A stretch of 64,000 bases of DNA from Lindgomyces ingoldianus (lineage: Eukaryota; Ascomycota; Dothideomycetes; Pleosporales; Lindgomycetaceae). Both the position numbers and the translations under genes were made by a program. Under the pieces are notes generated by a model, which was not told where the DNA came from, did not search any database, and saw nothing but the letters and a program-made list of their open reading frames with translations. The DNA lies in the NCBI RefSeq assembly GCF_010093535.1, contig NW_022985163.1, forward strand, positions 2,582,864-2,646,863. The letters are read 5' to 3'. How positions within the stretch are numbered: the first letter of the stretch is position 1; every line of letters starts with the position of its first letter. Below are positions 45,363 through 57,045 of the stretch, one piece after another.

Positions 45363-46511
45363 GACGTCGTTTTCATCGTCCTCTTCTGCCATTTCGGCCT
45401 CTTGCTCGTCCTCCAAGGCTTCCTCTTCCACCTCTTCCCCAAGCTGTCGAAGTTTGCTTTCGACCTTGAGGGTGTCGCCGACAGTGAGCCGGCTTCGGTG
45501 GCAGGTCGACTCTTGCAGCCATTCGTCAACTTCTTCTTCAGAGCTAGCGAATTCATGGAAGCGGAATGCTTCGGAGCGAGCAAGGTCCGAGTTCACGCTC
45601 AGCCTTCGGGAACGGTCAACCGTGGGGGTCTTTCGTTCGATGATAGGATAAGTGTTGCGGACAGTCGAGTCAGAGTCGCGATGTGGTTTTGGTGGTACTT
45701 TAGGAGATGTACGTAGACGGTGTACGAAGGGTGCTGGGCTGGCCGCACGAGGAAGGCGCGGCTTGCCGTCCTTGGAAGGAGACCCAGTGGGGACTTTGGA
45801 CGGGCACGCAAATTTGATGGTGCAGACACGCCTAGGGGGATCCTCCGGCTGCGGTGGGGATCCTTTGACTTTCGGTGCTTCCGCTACAGGTTTTGGTGTG
45901 TCTTTGCGGCCACATGCGAACGTAATGGTTCGCTTTCGTCCCAAGTTTGCTTCCACTGTGGTTTCTTCCGGTGGTGCTGTCAATACCTTCTGTAGAGGAC
46001 CAATGTTCTCGTCATCGTGTCGTACAATGGACACTGGTTGTTCGAAGAGCTTCCTGGTGAAGATTGGCGCCATGCCGTGGAAAGAGGATGAAGGTAGTGG
46101 CGGGCTCGGCGTGCTTGTCCTTGTGCCAGGGCTTGTGAAACCGCCATCGCTCGTAAGCTCTGCGGTCGATGCATTGCTCCACGTCGAGGCGCACGACATT
46201 CCTCGGCTTATAGGGGTGGCCTCGGGATGCTCTTCAGTAGGGGACGTTTCATTCGAGTGCAAGGCGTTAGTCAGAAGCGACTGTTTGCGTTCAGGGTTTG
46301 GAGGTGTCGTCTTAGAGAAGGAAGTCTTGAATACCTCATGCAGCTTCAACACCGAAGGACGCGGGGTACGACGCTCGTCTGGAGGCTCGTCGTCGGCTAA
46401 GAGCTCCTCCTCTGGGACCGTGGGAGAAACCACATTTGCCGGGATATTTCGGACTACTGGACCTTCTAGTGCTCCTTGTCTGCTGCCATAATTGTGTCCT
46501 TCTTGTGCCAT
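44139..46511 (-). CDS. Large acidic/basic disordered protein, DUF2457-like
   Basis: 790 residues in a single exon. It resembles, from memory, the fungal DUF2457 proteins of unknown function. Seen in order: an N-terminal region with TPRPSVLKLHEVFKTSFSK, repeated short FAC motifs (KRTITFACGRK and CTIKFACPSK), and SEAFRFHEFASSEEEVDEWL. A very acidic centre follows with a run of 12 aspartates encoded by an ATC/GAT microsatellite (about 45328-45362). Then come DYAWWAPGRST, TDFVCGTLDEDRPLEDAYLSC, Arg-Ser-Pro-rich repeats (SPKRLRSPPPAKR) and a basic C-terminus (ENKRQRRKEQLYKKLHRKA). A nuclear role would fit the composition but is inference. No TM or signal. Confidence 0.7.
45328..45362. repeat. (ATC)n microsatellite coding poly-Asp
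   Basis: About ten perfect ATC units on the plus strand (GAT on the coding strand) inside the DUF2457-like gene. Such a tract is prone to length change, which would vary the aspartate run without shifting the frame. Confidence 0.8.
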
Positions 46512-49500
46512 GTCTTAGAGGTCTGAAGCAGGGATAAATGGAGCGGCGAAGATATGGACTTCTGGGCGCAACTGTTTGCTCCTAATGTGCAATGGAGCAA
46601 TCGCTTAAAGCGGGGTGGGATGGTTGAAGAGAAGGCAGAAAGATCTCGTGTTGTTCAGGACCTTTTTTGCGTTCAACGGTTTTCGGACAGCGAACTGCGG
46701 TTGGGCATTGAATGTCAAGTGTAGGATAATCGGACGCGTACCGCCCAAGAAAAGCCGGAATTGAGATTCGGAATGGTGAGAGGAGAGTATTGGGTGGGGG
46801 TATTAGTGGAGTGTGTTGACGAATCGTGGTTTTGTAGTATAGGATGGGCGTGCCCCGAAGGACTCCTGTGTTATAATATCGACAGCAACATGGTGGAGTT
46901 CGAAAGGGTCGTTTCGAGAACGGGTCTAATTCAGATGGACTAGAGAAGATGTCAGAGCTGTCAGAGCTGCCAGGGCCTGGCCCTGCTAGACGATGGGAGG
47001 GATACCTGGCGGGAATGATGTGAGGATCCGCAGCTGTGGCAACGGCCGCACGATGGCTGTGAAACGAAGTCCGATTTGCTGCCCTGGACGAAACAGAATT
47101 GGCTAGGCGAAGTAAGGCCTCGATCACGCTGTCATTCCTGAGTGCGGCACGACTCCGTCGGGCGGGAGGAGCGTACGACGTTGAGGTGAGGAAGAGGAGA
47201 GAGATATCAGTGGGAAGATGAAGGGCGTTGGGGCGGGCGGGTTCTGGGTAGTCGAAATACCAGAGGTGGGCTGGCGCACAGAGCCCGTAATTAACGACCC
47301 CAAGAGGAATGCCGAGCCAGTGTAATGGGCCTCGTTAGAGTGGCCCTGAGTCTGTTGACGCTCAGCTTTTGACCGTGATTTGCAAGTTTGGGTCCTTCAG
47401 GTCAATAATTAAAACCGATTGGCGAACGGCCACCTGACGCGGGCACAGATACAACGCTGACGAACTCTATTGTCACCGTCCAGCGCTCTCTTTGTCTCTC
47501 TTCATTTTCCTTTGTCGCCCGTTTGTCAGCAGCGCGCTCAGCGGCGCCTTTCCGAATGCACTTTATTCGAACGGGCGTCATGTTGCGACAACATGCCATG
47601 AGGCCTTCGGGCTGGTCATCTGCACAGATCCAACAACATCGACGCATTTTGACGGCCTTGACACCCTGACGGAGAGCGTTGAGCAAGTCCGAGCAAATCC
47701 AAATTGTCATTGCCAGCTCATTCCCTCCAGCCGCTGCACGCACGGCGTCAAAGGCGTGGAAAGCCCACGTTCTCGGCTCGACAACCCAAGAAACCAGCCT
47801 GCCATGGCATGGCCGAGCCCGCCCTGCACCCTTCTTCGAGCTCTTCACGTTGCATATAGCTGCACATCACTCAGAACCATGCAGCGCGAAACTGTGCCTT
47901 TTTCTGTTTGTTGCCACACTGAGACGCAAGCCCGCAGAGCACACTACAGCAATGTTCCCATGAATGAAAAGTCTATTCCCACTCTCCAGCCGTCTATATC
48001 TTTGGTTGTGCTGTCATCTCTTTCCCCTCCTCACCACTTTACACCGCTCATTCTCATCACTTGAACCCCACAAGCGCTGCTAGCTCTCCTGAATCGGCCA
48101 GAGTCATCTGACGCAACACGAACCGCCCTGACCCGCTTCTGGAGACTTAGGATAGGCAGAGCAACACCATCTGCGGCCATGCCTCGTTTCGACAGCACAG
48201 CTGCTCTGCCCACTCCCACAGCACCATGTCGCAGCCACGCGCAAAGCGCCTAGGATAGGGTCCATCGTCCCCGGGTTTTCGTTCACTGAGCTGCACCCCT
48301 TCTTGCCTTTTCAATTCTTGAGAAGCGCCCCAGCCGGCAAATCCTCCAGGCTGGTGTCCTGAGTGCGGGGAATATTCCGTGCTCATACCCTTTTGCGAAG
48401 GCTTATTTTGACTTTACTTTTTGGGGATTGCGCAATTTTACCTCTCGTCTTGTGCGTGCTGCAATTATGGGCTGATGTGCGTCGTCTTCGTCGACGTCCA
48501 GATCTTCGGCACATGTGGTGTCTCCATTACCAGGCCCTATCTCAAACAAGATGCAAAGTCAACGCTGATGCTAACAATGTCAAATTAAGGATTCTGGGCT
48601 AATTCAGCTCCACTACCGCTAGCACAGAAGACACCGACTTTGTTGTCAGGGCTAACCTTCAAAGTCATCCTTGCCGATGACGTCTGCAGCAAGACCACTC
48701 CAGATATTATCAGGATTGTGCTTTCTCGACAGCTGCGTGCGAACGGACAGGCGGATAGCGCACTCCCGACTGTCCGTATTGTCCCGAGTGATGATGATAA
48801 CCAACTGATCGCTGAATCATTGATAGATGTTGCTCACAAGACAACATCATTGTCGGTCTGATAAGTCAGCTCACTTAGCCTTCCCTTAACGTGGACGTAC
48901 CATATCCATCTTACAACCACAAACAAAGCCAACTTCATCGATCTCATTCGGAAACCGATCACTCCACTTCACGCTCCATAAGGCTGACGCCCCGTGTAAA
49001 TTCTCCCCACATCTTCCTAACTCCAAGTCATACCTCGTTTCGCGTCCCGTAACCCCTCATCACTCTCTCCACCTCCTCTCCTCACACCCTACCTTTCGCT
49101 CCCCACCACATCCCTCCTTTGAAGTCGCTACAACGTTGCACGGCCAAGCATAAGGAATCTCCCAATATACGTGCACTGCACCACCTTTTTTTCTTACCCC
49201 GAGCCCGCGGAACACGACCCCTCATCCCTCCCGCATGCCAGCCAAGCCAGAACCAAGACTTCTCGGCATCGGGACGAGCCCTAAGAGCTGACCGCCCGCA
49301 GCCAAGCACGCTCGCAAAGCGTAACTAATTCTAGCCAAGAGCGATAGATATTCGTCCCCATGTTGTTTCTTGATGGTTTCGTTCGGGTTCCGGAGGGCCG
49401 TCGGTGAGAGGGAGGAAAGGGACCGGGATGCAATGCTTTTGATGGATGGGATGCCACGCTCCCCATAGTTGTAGAGAATATGAGACGCTGTGGAGGCACT

Positions 49501-50168
49501 TGGCGGGATTTGGGGTGGAGGAGGTGAGCGCAGTAGAGCGTCGTGTCGTAATGGCTTGGACACGATACAGAGCTGCGTTGTAGATCTGCTGCGTGTGATG
49601 GTTGCGTACCTAAGTGAAATATCGATGGATATGCTTGGCATGGTGTGTTGTATCCCACGCCCAGCTTTAGGAGGTGTTTCCGTTTCTTGGAGGGACAACC
49701 CCCTGATTTAATTAATTCCTTTGGTATTGCTTGGATCCGGAATAACTGGTGGATTGTCTCTTCCAGGACATGGTTCACAGTATCCCAGTAACTCTTACAG
49801 TCGTGGGCTCACCGCTTGCATGCCAGAGCGGTATCGTAATTATCGTGTGGCGTGGAATCCTGTGAACCAAATACTAACCCATTCTTGTTGTTGCACTTTA
49901 TTTGCGGTTACCTAGATGGAAATGAGCATTTCGTTCCATGTTTGTTCCTTGCCTCCCTGGACAGACTGACTTCAACCTATGCTACATCACGGAACACACA
50001 GTATCGGATTTTTGCTTGGTTCATTTACACCCCTGTCTAGAAAAGAATACCGAAATGGTAGTCTCGCTATGGACTAGAGCTGTGAATCGCCCTTCGCCCT
50101 CCCCCCTCCCCCCATTATGACCAGATCGAACCCTGCAAACTGCTGCTCAGACGCGCAAAGCTAATGCA
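46512..50168. other. 3.6-kb intergenic region
   Basis: No gene is supported on either strand. Pyrimidine-rich stretches around 47.9-48.1 and 49.0-49.3 kb would fit 5' leaders or promoters. The 46.5-47.2 kb part is the upstream region of the DUF2457-like gene and may hold a non-coding first exon. Confidence 0.35.
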
Positions 50169-51614
50169 CTACGGAGGAATCTTCAGAGCCGGAATACTCT
50201 GACTCCTATCCTCGAATTCCGAGACCGGCAATGTCTTCCTCCAGCTCTCCTTCACAAATTCCAGGGCCCTAGTAAACCCCAGATCCCGTTCCCTCTTCTC
50301 ATGATCCCCCAACACTATCTCCGGGAACTGAGTCCAACCATGTCTACATCTTGGCGCATGCCACACTTCCAGCCCCCCATTCTCATGCCGCGCTGTGAGC
50401 GGCAGCCCGCCTTCATGTCCGTTCCAATCCCCAGCCCGCCCATCACCGAACCGAATGGGACCGTTCCAGCCTGATAAATTCATCTTGTCGACCCAGACAT
50501 CGCTTTGGACGGCGAGGCTGTCTTTTTCAGGTAGAACAAGGAAGATGGCGGCGTTCTTCTGGATATCGGAGGGGTCGGCAAGACCAGGGCTTGCGCGGGG
50601 GTGTGGACGGAGTCTTTTGGGAAGATAGGTCGGGCCCAGGATACTGAAGAGACCTGGGGCTTTTGGCTTTGATGGCGTCTTGTCATTTCCTTTGAGGGCA
50701 CTGGGCATGGGCTTTGCGGGTCGTTCGTGAGGAAGTAGACGTGCGTCGAGCGAGGGGTAAAAGAGAAGAAGGGGCAGCAATCGCGGCTGTGCTTCAGATG
50801 ATAGTAGGAGTGATGGCCATGGTTGGCATGGGTCGTCTAGATATGTCGGAGCGCAGGGGGGTGGGATAAGGGGTGAGAAGGGATCACTTGGCAATGGGGT
50901 TGTGGTAGACCTCGCGGTAGTCAGGCGGGGGGACATAGGCAATAGTAGAGCAGCACACGGTGGTACTGAGACTGCCATGTTCAAAGCGATGTTTCCGCCA
51001 GCAGAGAAGCCAGAGATGGATAGGCGTGTCGGATCGAGTACAATGGTGGTCTTCTCGCCCAGACCATGACGTCCATGTTTCCTCTCATCTTGCCGCAAAA
51101 TAGAGTAGTGCCGCTGTATCTCTGTCCGTAGCACTCTCCCAGCCTTTGATAATCCACCCGTGTCTAATATAGCAGATAGAACATCTTCGGCGTCGTGGAT
51201 CGCAGCTGGAAACTGATGGAACGGGCCGATGCGATAGGACACGCTGATGACAACCGCTCCAAGCTCCCTACTCATCATCGAACAGTACGGTGCTTGCTCC
51301 AGTGGAGATCCCATGATAAATCCCCCGCCGTGGAAGTCTAAGATAACAGGAACCTTCCACTCACCTTCCGCTCCGCCTGCCTCTCCGCCATCACCAAGGT
51401 CTACTGGCTGGGGAGGGGAAAAGACGTAGACAGGAACCGTACCATTGTTCTTCCTGCTCGGCAGCGCAATCACAAAGGGGTGTGGTCCCTTCGGAGACGT
51501 AATATGTAGTACGGTGAGGGGAACGTATCGCGGCAATTGGACCAAGAAGGTGCGCCATTGGATATGGAACGGGAGGCGGAGGAAGTAGGAAACCTGCTGT
51601 AGATAGCTACTCAT
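50169..51614 (-). CDS. Alpha/beta hydrolase-3 family esterase/lipase
   Basis: 481 residues in one exon from the ATG at 51614; the open frame extends upstream but only from non-ATG codons. HSL-like signs are all present: the oxyanion motif FHGGGFIMGSP, nucleophile elbow GFSAGGN (Ser), acid VLPEKDSL (Asp) and RCRHGWTQFP (His). Between elbow and acid lie a long proline-rich insert and LFYPSLDARLLP. No signal peptide is obvious, although the first residues (YFLRLPFHIQWRTFLVQLP) are amphipathic and may bind membrane. Predicted carboxylesterase acting on small esters; the substrate is unknown. Not part of a visible cluster. Confidence 0.85.
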   Translation of the reverse strand: MSSYLQQVSYFLRLPFHIQWRTFLVQLPRYVPLTVLHITSPKGPHPFVIALPSRKNNGTVPVYVFSPPQPVDLGDGGEAGGAEGEWKVPVILDFHGGGFIMGSPLEQAPYCSMMSRELGAVVISVSYRIGPFHQFPAAIHDAEDVLSAILDTGGLSKAGRVLRTEIQRHYSILRQDERKHGRHGLGEKTTIVLDPTRLSISGFSAGGNIALNMAVSVPPCAALLLPMSPRLTTARSTTTPLPSDPFSPLIPPPCAPTYLDDPCQPWPSLLLSSEAQPRLLPLLLFYPSLDARLLPHERPAKPMPSALKGNDKTPSKPKAPGLFSILGPTYLPKRLRPHPRASPGLADPSDIQKNAAIFLVLPEKDSLAVQSDVWVDKMNLSGWNGPIRFGDGRAGDWNGHEGGLPLTARHENGGLEVWHAPRCRHGWTQFPEIVLGDHEKRERDLGFTRALEFVKESWRKTLPVSEFEDRSQSIPALKIPP

Positions 51615-52148
51615 TGTGAAGACAGTGCGCAATGGGAGCCTGCGAGCCTCATGGTTGTGTTGGGAAGCCGCTGACTGAGCACGATTGAGTCGTTGACAAA
51701 GATTTGGGCGACGCGCGGAATGCAAGTGTGTGGGCTGGTGATTGACGTCATGCTGCGTGGCGGTAGTGGCTTATGGAGCCCAAAAGAAATAGCACCTCAT
51801 CTAGGGAAATGTCAACCCTCTTCCTAACCGTAACCAGCGAGTACATATATCCGCAACATCATGTCCTACGCTCTCCGAAAAAGCAAATATCTGCTGTTGA
51901 AGTTTCCTCCCTCTCGGTCAAATGTACCCCGCCTCGGAGCAATTCTCTTACCGACGAAAACGGTCTTTGAGCGGTACCTGCATATTATTTCCATTTCCAG
52001 TTTCTCCGCATCCCATGTAGACTATTTCTACTATCTCCTAATTCATGCTCTCTATGGACGTATTTCGAACAAGGCACCTCTAGATTCGCTTCCCTTAACA
52101 TGCTCACCTACATACTTCCTCGCTTTACCAAAAGCGTCTCAGTGAAGG
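51615..52148. other. Intergenic region
   Basis: Promoter side of the hydrolase gene and 5' flank of the GH95 relic. No supported ORF. Confidence 0.4.
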
Positions 52149-54740
52149 ATGTTCTGCTATCGACAATATCTGTTCCTAGCATCTTCGACTGCCTTGTGTG
52201 ATGCCCAAATACTATGGTCTTCATCTCCAGTCACAAATTACTCCGATATCATTAAGGAAGTGTACTTGCTGGGTAATAGAACACTGGGTGGTATGTATAA
52301 CTCCAACAAAATGAGTTCCCTTATAGCCACAAATCCTAACGCTACAAGGCTATGCCATTCGGTCCGCCGGGGGCTGAGAAGGTCGTCCTGAATATCGATT
52401 CCCTCTGGTCTGGCGGTCCTTTCGGGGCAGATGTAAGCAATTTTTGTTCCACATATTTACTTTCGCCCAATGATTTTCCCATTACTTCTTTTTAAGTCAA
52501 TTTGATTTCCATTTTGAATATGGAGACTAATTCGTTACAGAACTGCACGGGTGGTAACGCCTCAGAGGAGATGTCATCCTGCCTTTCAGGAATACGCGGT
52601 TGGATTTTTTCAGGATACAACCGGAAGTATGAACTCTCATTTAACAACGAGCCCTGCTGATGGTGGAAGATGTCTCTCAGTGTTAGGGAACTACAAAAGG
52701 ACCTTGGACCTCGAAACTGGGATATACACCACACAGTTCTCTATAAACAACGGCGACAGATACATAACGCAAACTTACTGCAGCGGCCCTGATCAGGTCT
52801 GTATCTACGAGCTCAGCTCTACTACCATGCTACCAGTAATTTCGCTCAAATTGAAGAACCAGCTCGTCAACGATACTTGAGCAAATTCTTCGTGCGGCAG
52901 GGACTAAGTTAGGCTGCAGGGTGTCAATCAGGTTAGACCACCTGAAGGTATGAAATACGAGGGCGTGGTTAAAGTCACTGGGATTGGAAACTACTCGACG
53001 CATTGCAGCAAGACAAATTCAGCTGGGATAGGGACGCTACTGGTCCCTTCGATTTTTGGAGTGCACTCAATTAGCATCGTAGTAGGAGCCGGGACGAATT
53101 ATTAACAATATAAAGGAAACGTAGCGAGTAACTTTTCATTTCGTGGCAATGATCCGATAGCGTAGATGCAGGCAGATCACAACTGCAGCTGCTTCAATAT
53201 CGAGCGCCGAACTTGAACAGAGACACATAAAAGACTATGAACTCCTATCCGGGGCTTTCACTCTTGAGCTACAAGACCTGAATGGCTCTGCCGCAATGGA
53301 GACTTCTAAGATTTTCAGCCAATATAATTATTCTCAAGGGGCTCCTTTCGTCGAATCGCTATTATTCGACTATTCTCGTCACCTTTCTCATTTCGTCCTC
53401 ACGAGAGAATTCCCTACTAGCTAATCTCCAGGGACGGTGGAGTTCGGAACTCGTAGAGGCATGGAGTGCAGATTATCATGCAAACTTCAACCTCCAAATG
53501 AATTATTAGGCTGCCGAGCAAACCTGGCTAGGGGATATCCAAGACGGCCTGTGGCGGTACATGCAAGATACTTGGGTGTTGCGAGGAACCAAGACAGCGA
53601 AGCTCCTGTATGGCGCTCCTGGATGGGTAACATACGATAAAATGAACATATTTGGACACACTGTGGTGAAGGGCACCGCACAATGGGCGTATTGTACGCC
53701 ATACACGCTTCTTTAAACTTCTTCTTTTGACACAAATTTAGATCCAATATCTGCAGCTTGGATGATGCAGCACGTAACCGATCACTTCGCATCCTCCCAG
53801 AACTTCACATAGGTCCACGATACTGGCTACCCCCTCCTCAAAGGTGTATCCCAATTCTGGCTTTCCAACTCCAGGAAGACCACTGCTGGAACGACGACAC
53901 CCTCGTCGTAAACCCCTGCGACAGCCCCGAACACGGCCCCACGACCTTTGAATGCACACACTACCAACAACTGCTCCATAAACTCTTCACCAACGTAACC
54001 ATCCTCGACCCTCTGGCCTCCAAGCCAGATTCTTCATTCCGGAACAACGTAACCAGAACCCGACCCGTCTCGACAAAGGCCTCCATCTAACACCCTGGAA
54101 CAGCCTTAAAGAATGGAAGCTCTCTAATCCAGAAGAAACGGAAACTTACGACATCCAAAACGACCCCCACAGACACCTCTCACACCTCTGGAGTTGGTAC
54201 CTAAGTCTCTCTATCATCTCCTCCTCACCCCAATATTTCTCCGGCTACACAAACCAAACCATCCAAACCGCCATCGCTAATTCCTTACATTCCAGACGCT
54301 TCGGAAACGGACCCGATGCAAACTCAGGCTGGGAGAAGGTCTAGCGGGCTGCATGCTAGGCTCGCCTTAATAATACGGAGCGAGCGTATTTTGAGCTCAA
54401 GTATGCGATTAAGCTGAATTTTGTGGGCAATGCGTTGAGTATGTATAGTGAGAGAGATATGCCATTTCAGATTGATGCGAATTTTGGGTTCGCGGGCGCG
54501 GTTTTGAGCATGCTAGTTGTTAACGTTGAGGAAAGGGAGGAGAAGACGGTTGTTTTGGGGTCTGTGATATCCCGGGAGTGGGGTAGAGGGAGTGTGAGTG
54601 GGCTGAGATTGAGAGGAGGGGTATGGTGGATTTTGGGTGGGATAAGGATGGTGTGGCGACATGGGTGGCCATGAGGGAGAACGTAAGGGATGTTGGGTTT
54701 GTGGATAGGGAAGGGACGGTTGTTACAGACCTAGTACTGC
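52149..54740 (+). pseudogene. Decayed GH95 alpha-L-fucosidase-type glycoside hydrolase
   Basis: Fragments in the order of a fungal GH95 enzyme (secreted 1,2-alpha-fucosidase family) appear in shifting frames. A signal-like start leads to WSSSPVTNYSDIIKEVYLLG. After an intron follow AMPFGPPGAEKVVLNIDSLW and SGGPF, then CTGGNASEEMSSCLSGIR. RTLDLETGIYTTQF and SGPDQVCIYELSS are followed by an early TGA, then PPEGMKYEGVVKVTGIG. Later pieces are [39 protein letters not shown] and [20 protein letters not shown] followed by [12 protein letters not shown]. At least three frameshifts and several stops separate them. Nearly the full length is covered, so a once complete gene was lost here. It is not restorable as one frame by intron choice alone. 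Confidence 0.75.
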
Positions 54741-55178
54741 ATCTTGTCACCTCATGTGGAACATAACAGGGGTGTATTTCAGGATAGAAATTGCTATCTT
54801 GTAGACATTCTCCCCGATTCTAGCTCTACCCTGGTCAGATTGCATGTTAGGTGGGAACCTGCGGAATAGTATTTCTTTTGGTTTCAGTCCCGCTCGTATT
54901 GCAGGTAAAGGCTCGTTTCATGTGCTAAATCTGAATGCCTCCGGCCCGTTGCTTTTTTCAAAACCAGTCGCCTTTCCATTTCCAAAGCAATTAGATCCGA
55001 CTCCTCTCCCAGATGCATCTAGCCCTCTATGTACATGCCGCGTAACAACGATACTTAAGAAATGAGACAGTCGTCATGTCACTGCATACCCTAAAACCCT
55101 AAAAGAAATTACTAATGGGAACATAATAATACAGATGAAACGCCCGAAACTCATCGAAGCTTCGAAATCAAGGTCGCT
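54741..55178. other. 3' flank of the GH95 relic
   Basis: An open stretch at 54844-55065 (GKGSFHVLNLNASGPLLF) may be the tail of the decayed gene. Nothing else is seen. Confidence 0.3.
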
Positions 55179-57045
55179 CTAAATCCACGTCGAACTCGAT
55201 TCCTTCGGCTTGTTTCCCGGTGATTCTTTCTCCCGTTCATGACCGTAAGCGCCCGACTCCTGTGGCGCCAGTGGTTCGTGCCCAGACCCCCTGTCTGACC
55301 GCCACGGGTGTCTCGTCCCCTTTGGCTCCTCTACCATTCGTACGGTTGGAGAACTCTGCGGCGGCGATTGCGCGTGCATTCTGTTACTCTCCGGGCTCCG
55401 GGGCGGTGAATGTGGACCAGGTACAACATGAGGGGAGGTAGACTCCCACCCCGTTTCAGGGCGCGGAAGCGGCGACTGTGGATGTGAACGGGGAAGAGGC
55501 CAGGCATCAGGAAGATGATTGTGCGATGATTGCTGGGGGTGCTCAGGACCCAATGTGTCTCGAGGCTGTTGTGGTGGGACGTTGGAATATTCCCAAGTAT
55601 CTCTATCTCGATCTTGAGGATTCGAAAGGGATCTCTGCGTTCGTCGCGGGCTTGATGCTGGAGCGAATTGTGAGTAGGGGGACGTCCACGGCTCTTGCGA
55701 ACGTTCTGGTGGCCTATGGGCATGAGGGGCTTCCTGCTGATAATATTGGTTATGGTGCTGTGATTGTGGAGTGCTCGAGTTCCAACCGCCAGGGTTTCTC
55801 AGCGGCGATGATTGTGGATTGGTAGATTTCCATTCATTTTGGTTCCACTGCTGTGATGACTGTGGGTTGATAGAACCCCACTCATTTTGGATTCTCTGCG
55901 GTGATGGCTGTGAGGTAGCACCGTTCCATGTATTTTGGTACTCCCATGCCTGTCGATCCATCTGCGGAGACACCTGATGGTGTCCAGTTCCCCACATCTC
56001 CTGATGATTTTTGCTTGCTGCCACGGGGTTAGGGGACCCCCGAACGCTGTAAATGCGATGTTGCGGATGCTGTGGATGCTGTTGAGATATGGGTGCTCCC
56101 CACGTCTCCCGAGAACTCTGAGGCGATCTAGATTTGGGAGGATGCCAAGGGCTTTCAGGCTCTGGTCCTCGCACTGTCTCTCCCGAAAGCTCGGAGAGAT
56201 GGGGTGATCGGTTGGTGATGGGTTTCCGGCCGACGCTGCTCGCTGGTGAGAGAGCATGAGGATGCTCGTTCTGAAGCTGCTGAGAAGATTTAGGAGAATT
56301 GTAGGATGCCGGGCCGAGACCTGTGATGAAGTTTGTCAATGATAATGGCCTTAAGCTGGGGCTTTTGAAAATACTGACCTTCGGATGGTGACCTTGGCCC
56401 ATTGGGCTTTTCTCCACCCTTACTTGCTGGCAGATCGGCTAACCTAGTCTCGATTTGCTCAATATGCTCTTTCCGCGACTTCCTTGCATGGAGGATATAG
56501 TAGATGAGAAGCCCAATGATTATTAGCGCAACAGCTCCTCCTCCTGCGGAGCCAGCAATTAGTGGTATTGGTAACCCTTTCTTTTCCGGTTGTGCGTTGG
56601 CTTCGAGAGCGACAGGTGTTATGGTTGATATAGTAGTTGTTAAGGCAATGCTTGATGAAGCGGATCGACTTGCTAAAAAGGTGGCGGAGGGTACTCCGGT
56701 CGGAGAATACGCTGCAGACTGCTCTGGTCTATCAAGGAATGCTGGAACCAAATCTCCTGTTGGACATTGTTCTTGCTGGCATGGATCCGATTTACAACAG
56801 CCCCAAAAGGTACCCCCATTTGGGTAATCACACGTATAGAAGTTGCTGTCCACCCCACAACTGGCATCCGGAAATTTTCCTTTGTAGGTGGAATCGAAGC
56901 CTGCTGGACGAATGTTGTCCTGAGGACAGCCGTTTGTACATGGGTTACTTTCGCAGCATCCGACAAACTTCGAGTTTTCGCAAGAGTACCAATTCCCTGC
57001 CGAACATGAAGGGCCAAAATTTTGACGTTTGAGGTGGGACGGCAT
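55179..57045 (-). CDS. Cys-rich single-pass membrane protein with repetitive cytosolic tail
   Basis: Exons 56379-57045 and 55179-56320 with a 58-bp intron give 602 residues. The ectodomain holds two related Cys modules: FGPSCSAGNWYSCENSKFVG with CCESNPCTNGCP, and ASCGVDSNFYTCDYPNGGTF with WGCCKSDPCQQEQCP. A Ser/Thr-rich stalk and one TM segment follow (IPLIAGSAGGGAVALIIIGL, about residue 155), then a basic stop-transfer. The 400-residue cytosolic tail is Pro/Gln/Ser-rich with degenerate repeats built on NEW or W and PQSSPQ (for example NPQSSQQWNQNEWKS). Such wall-facing, single-TM fungal proteins are common and often called sensors by analogy with WSC proteins, but the Cys pattern is different. 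No cleavable signal peptide is visible, so an upstream exon is possible. Confidence 0.75.

Noticed and set aside
47492..48064. 190-aa open frame on the plus strand
   Set aside because: No ATG at its start, low-complexity composition and no recognisable domain.
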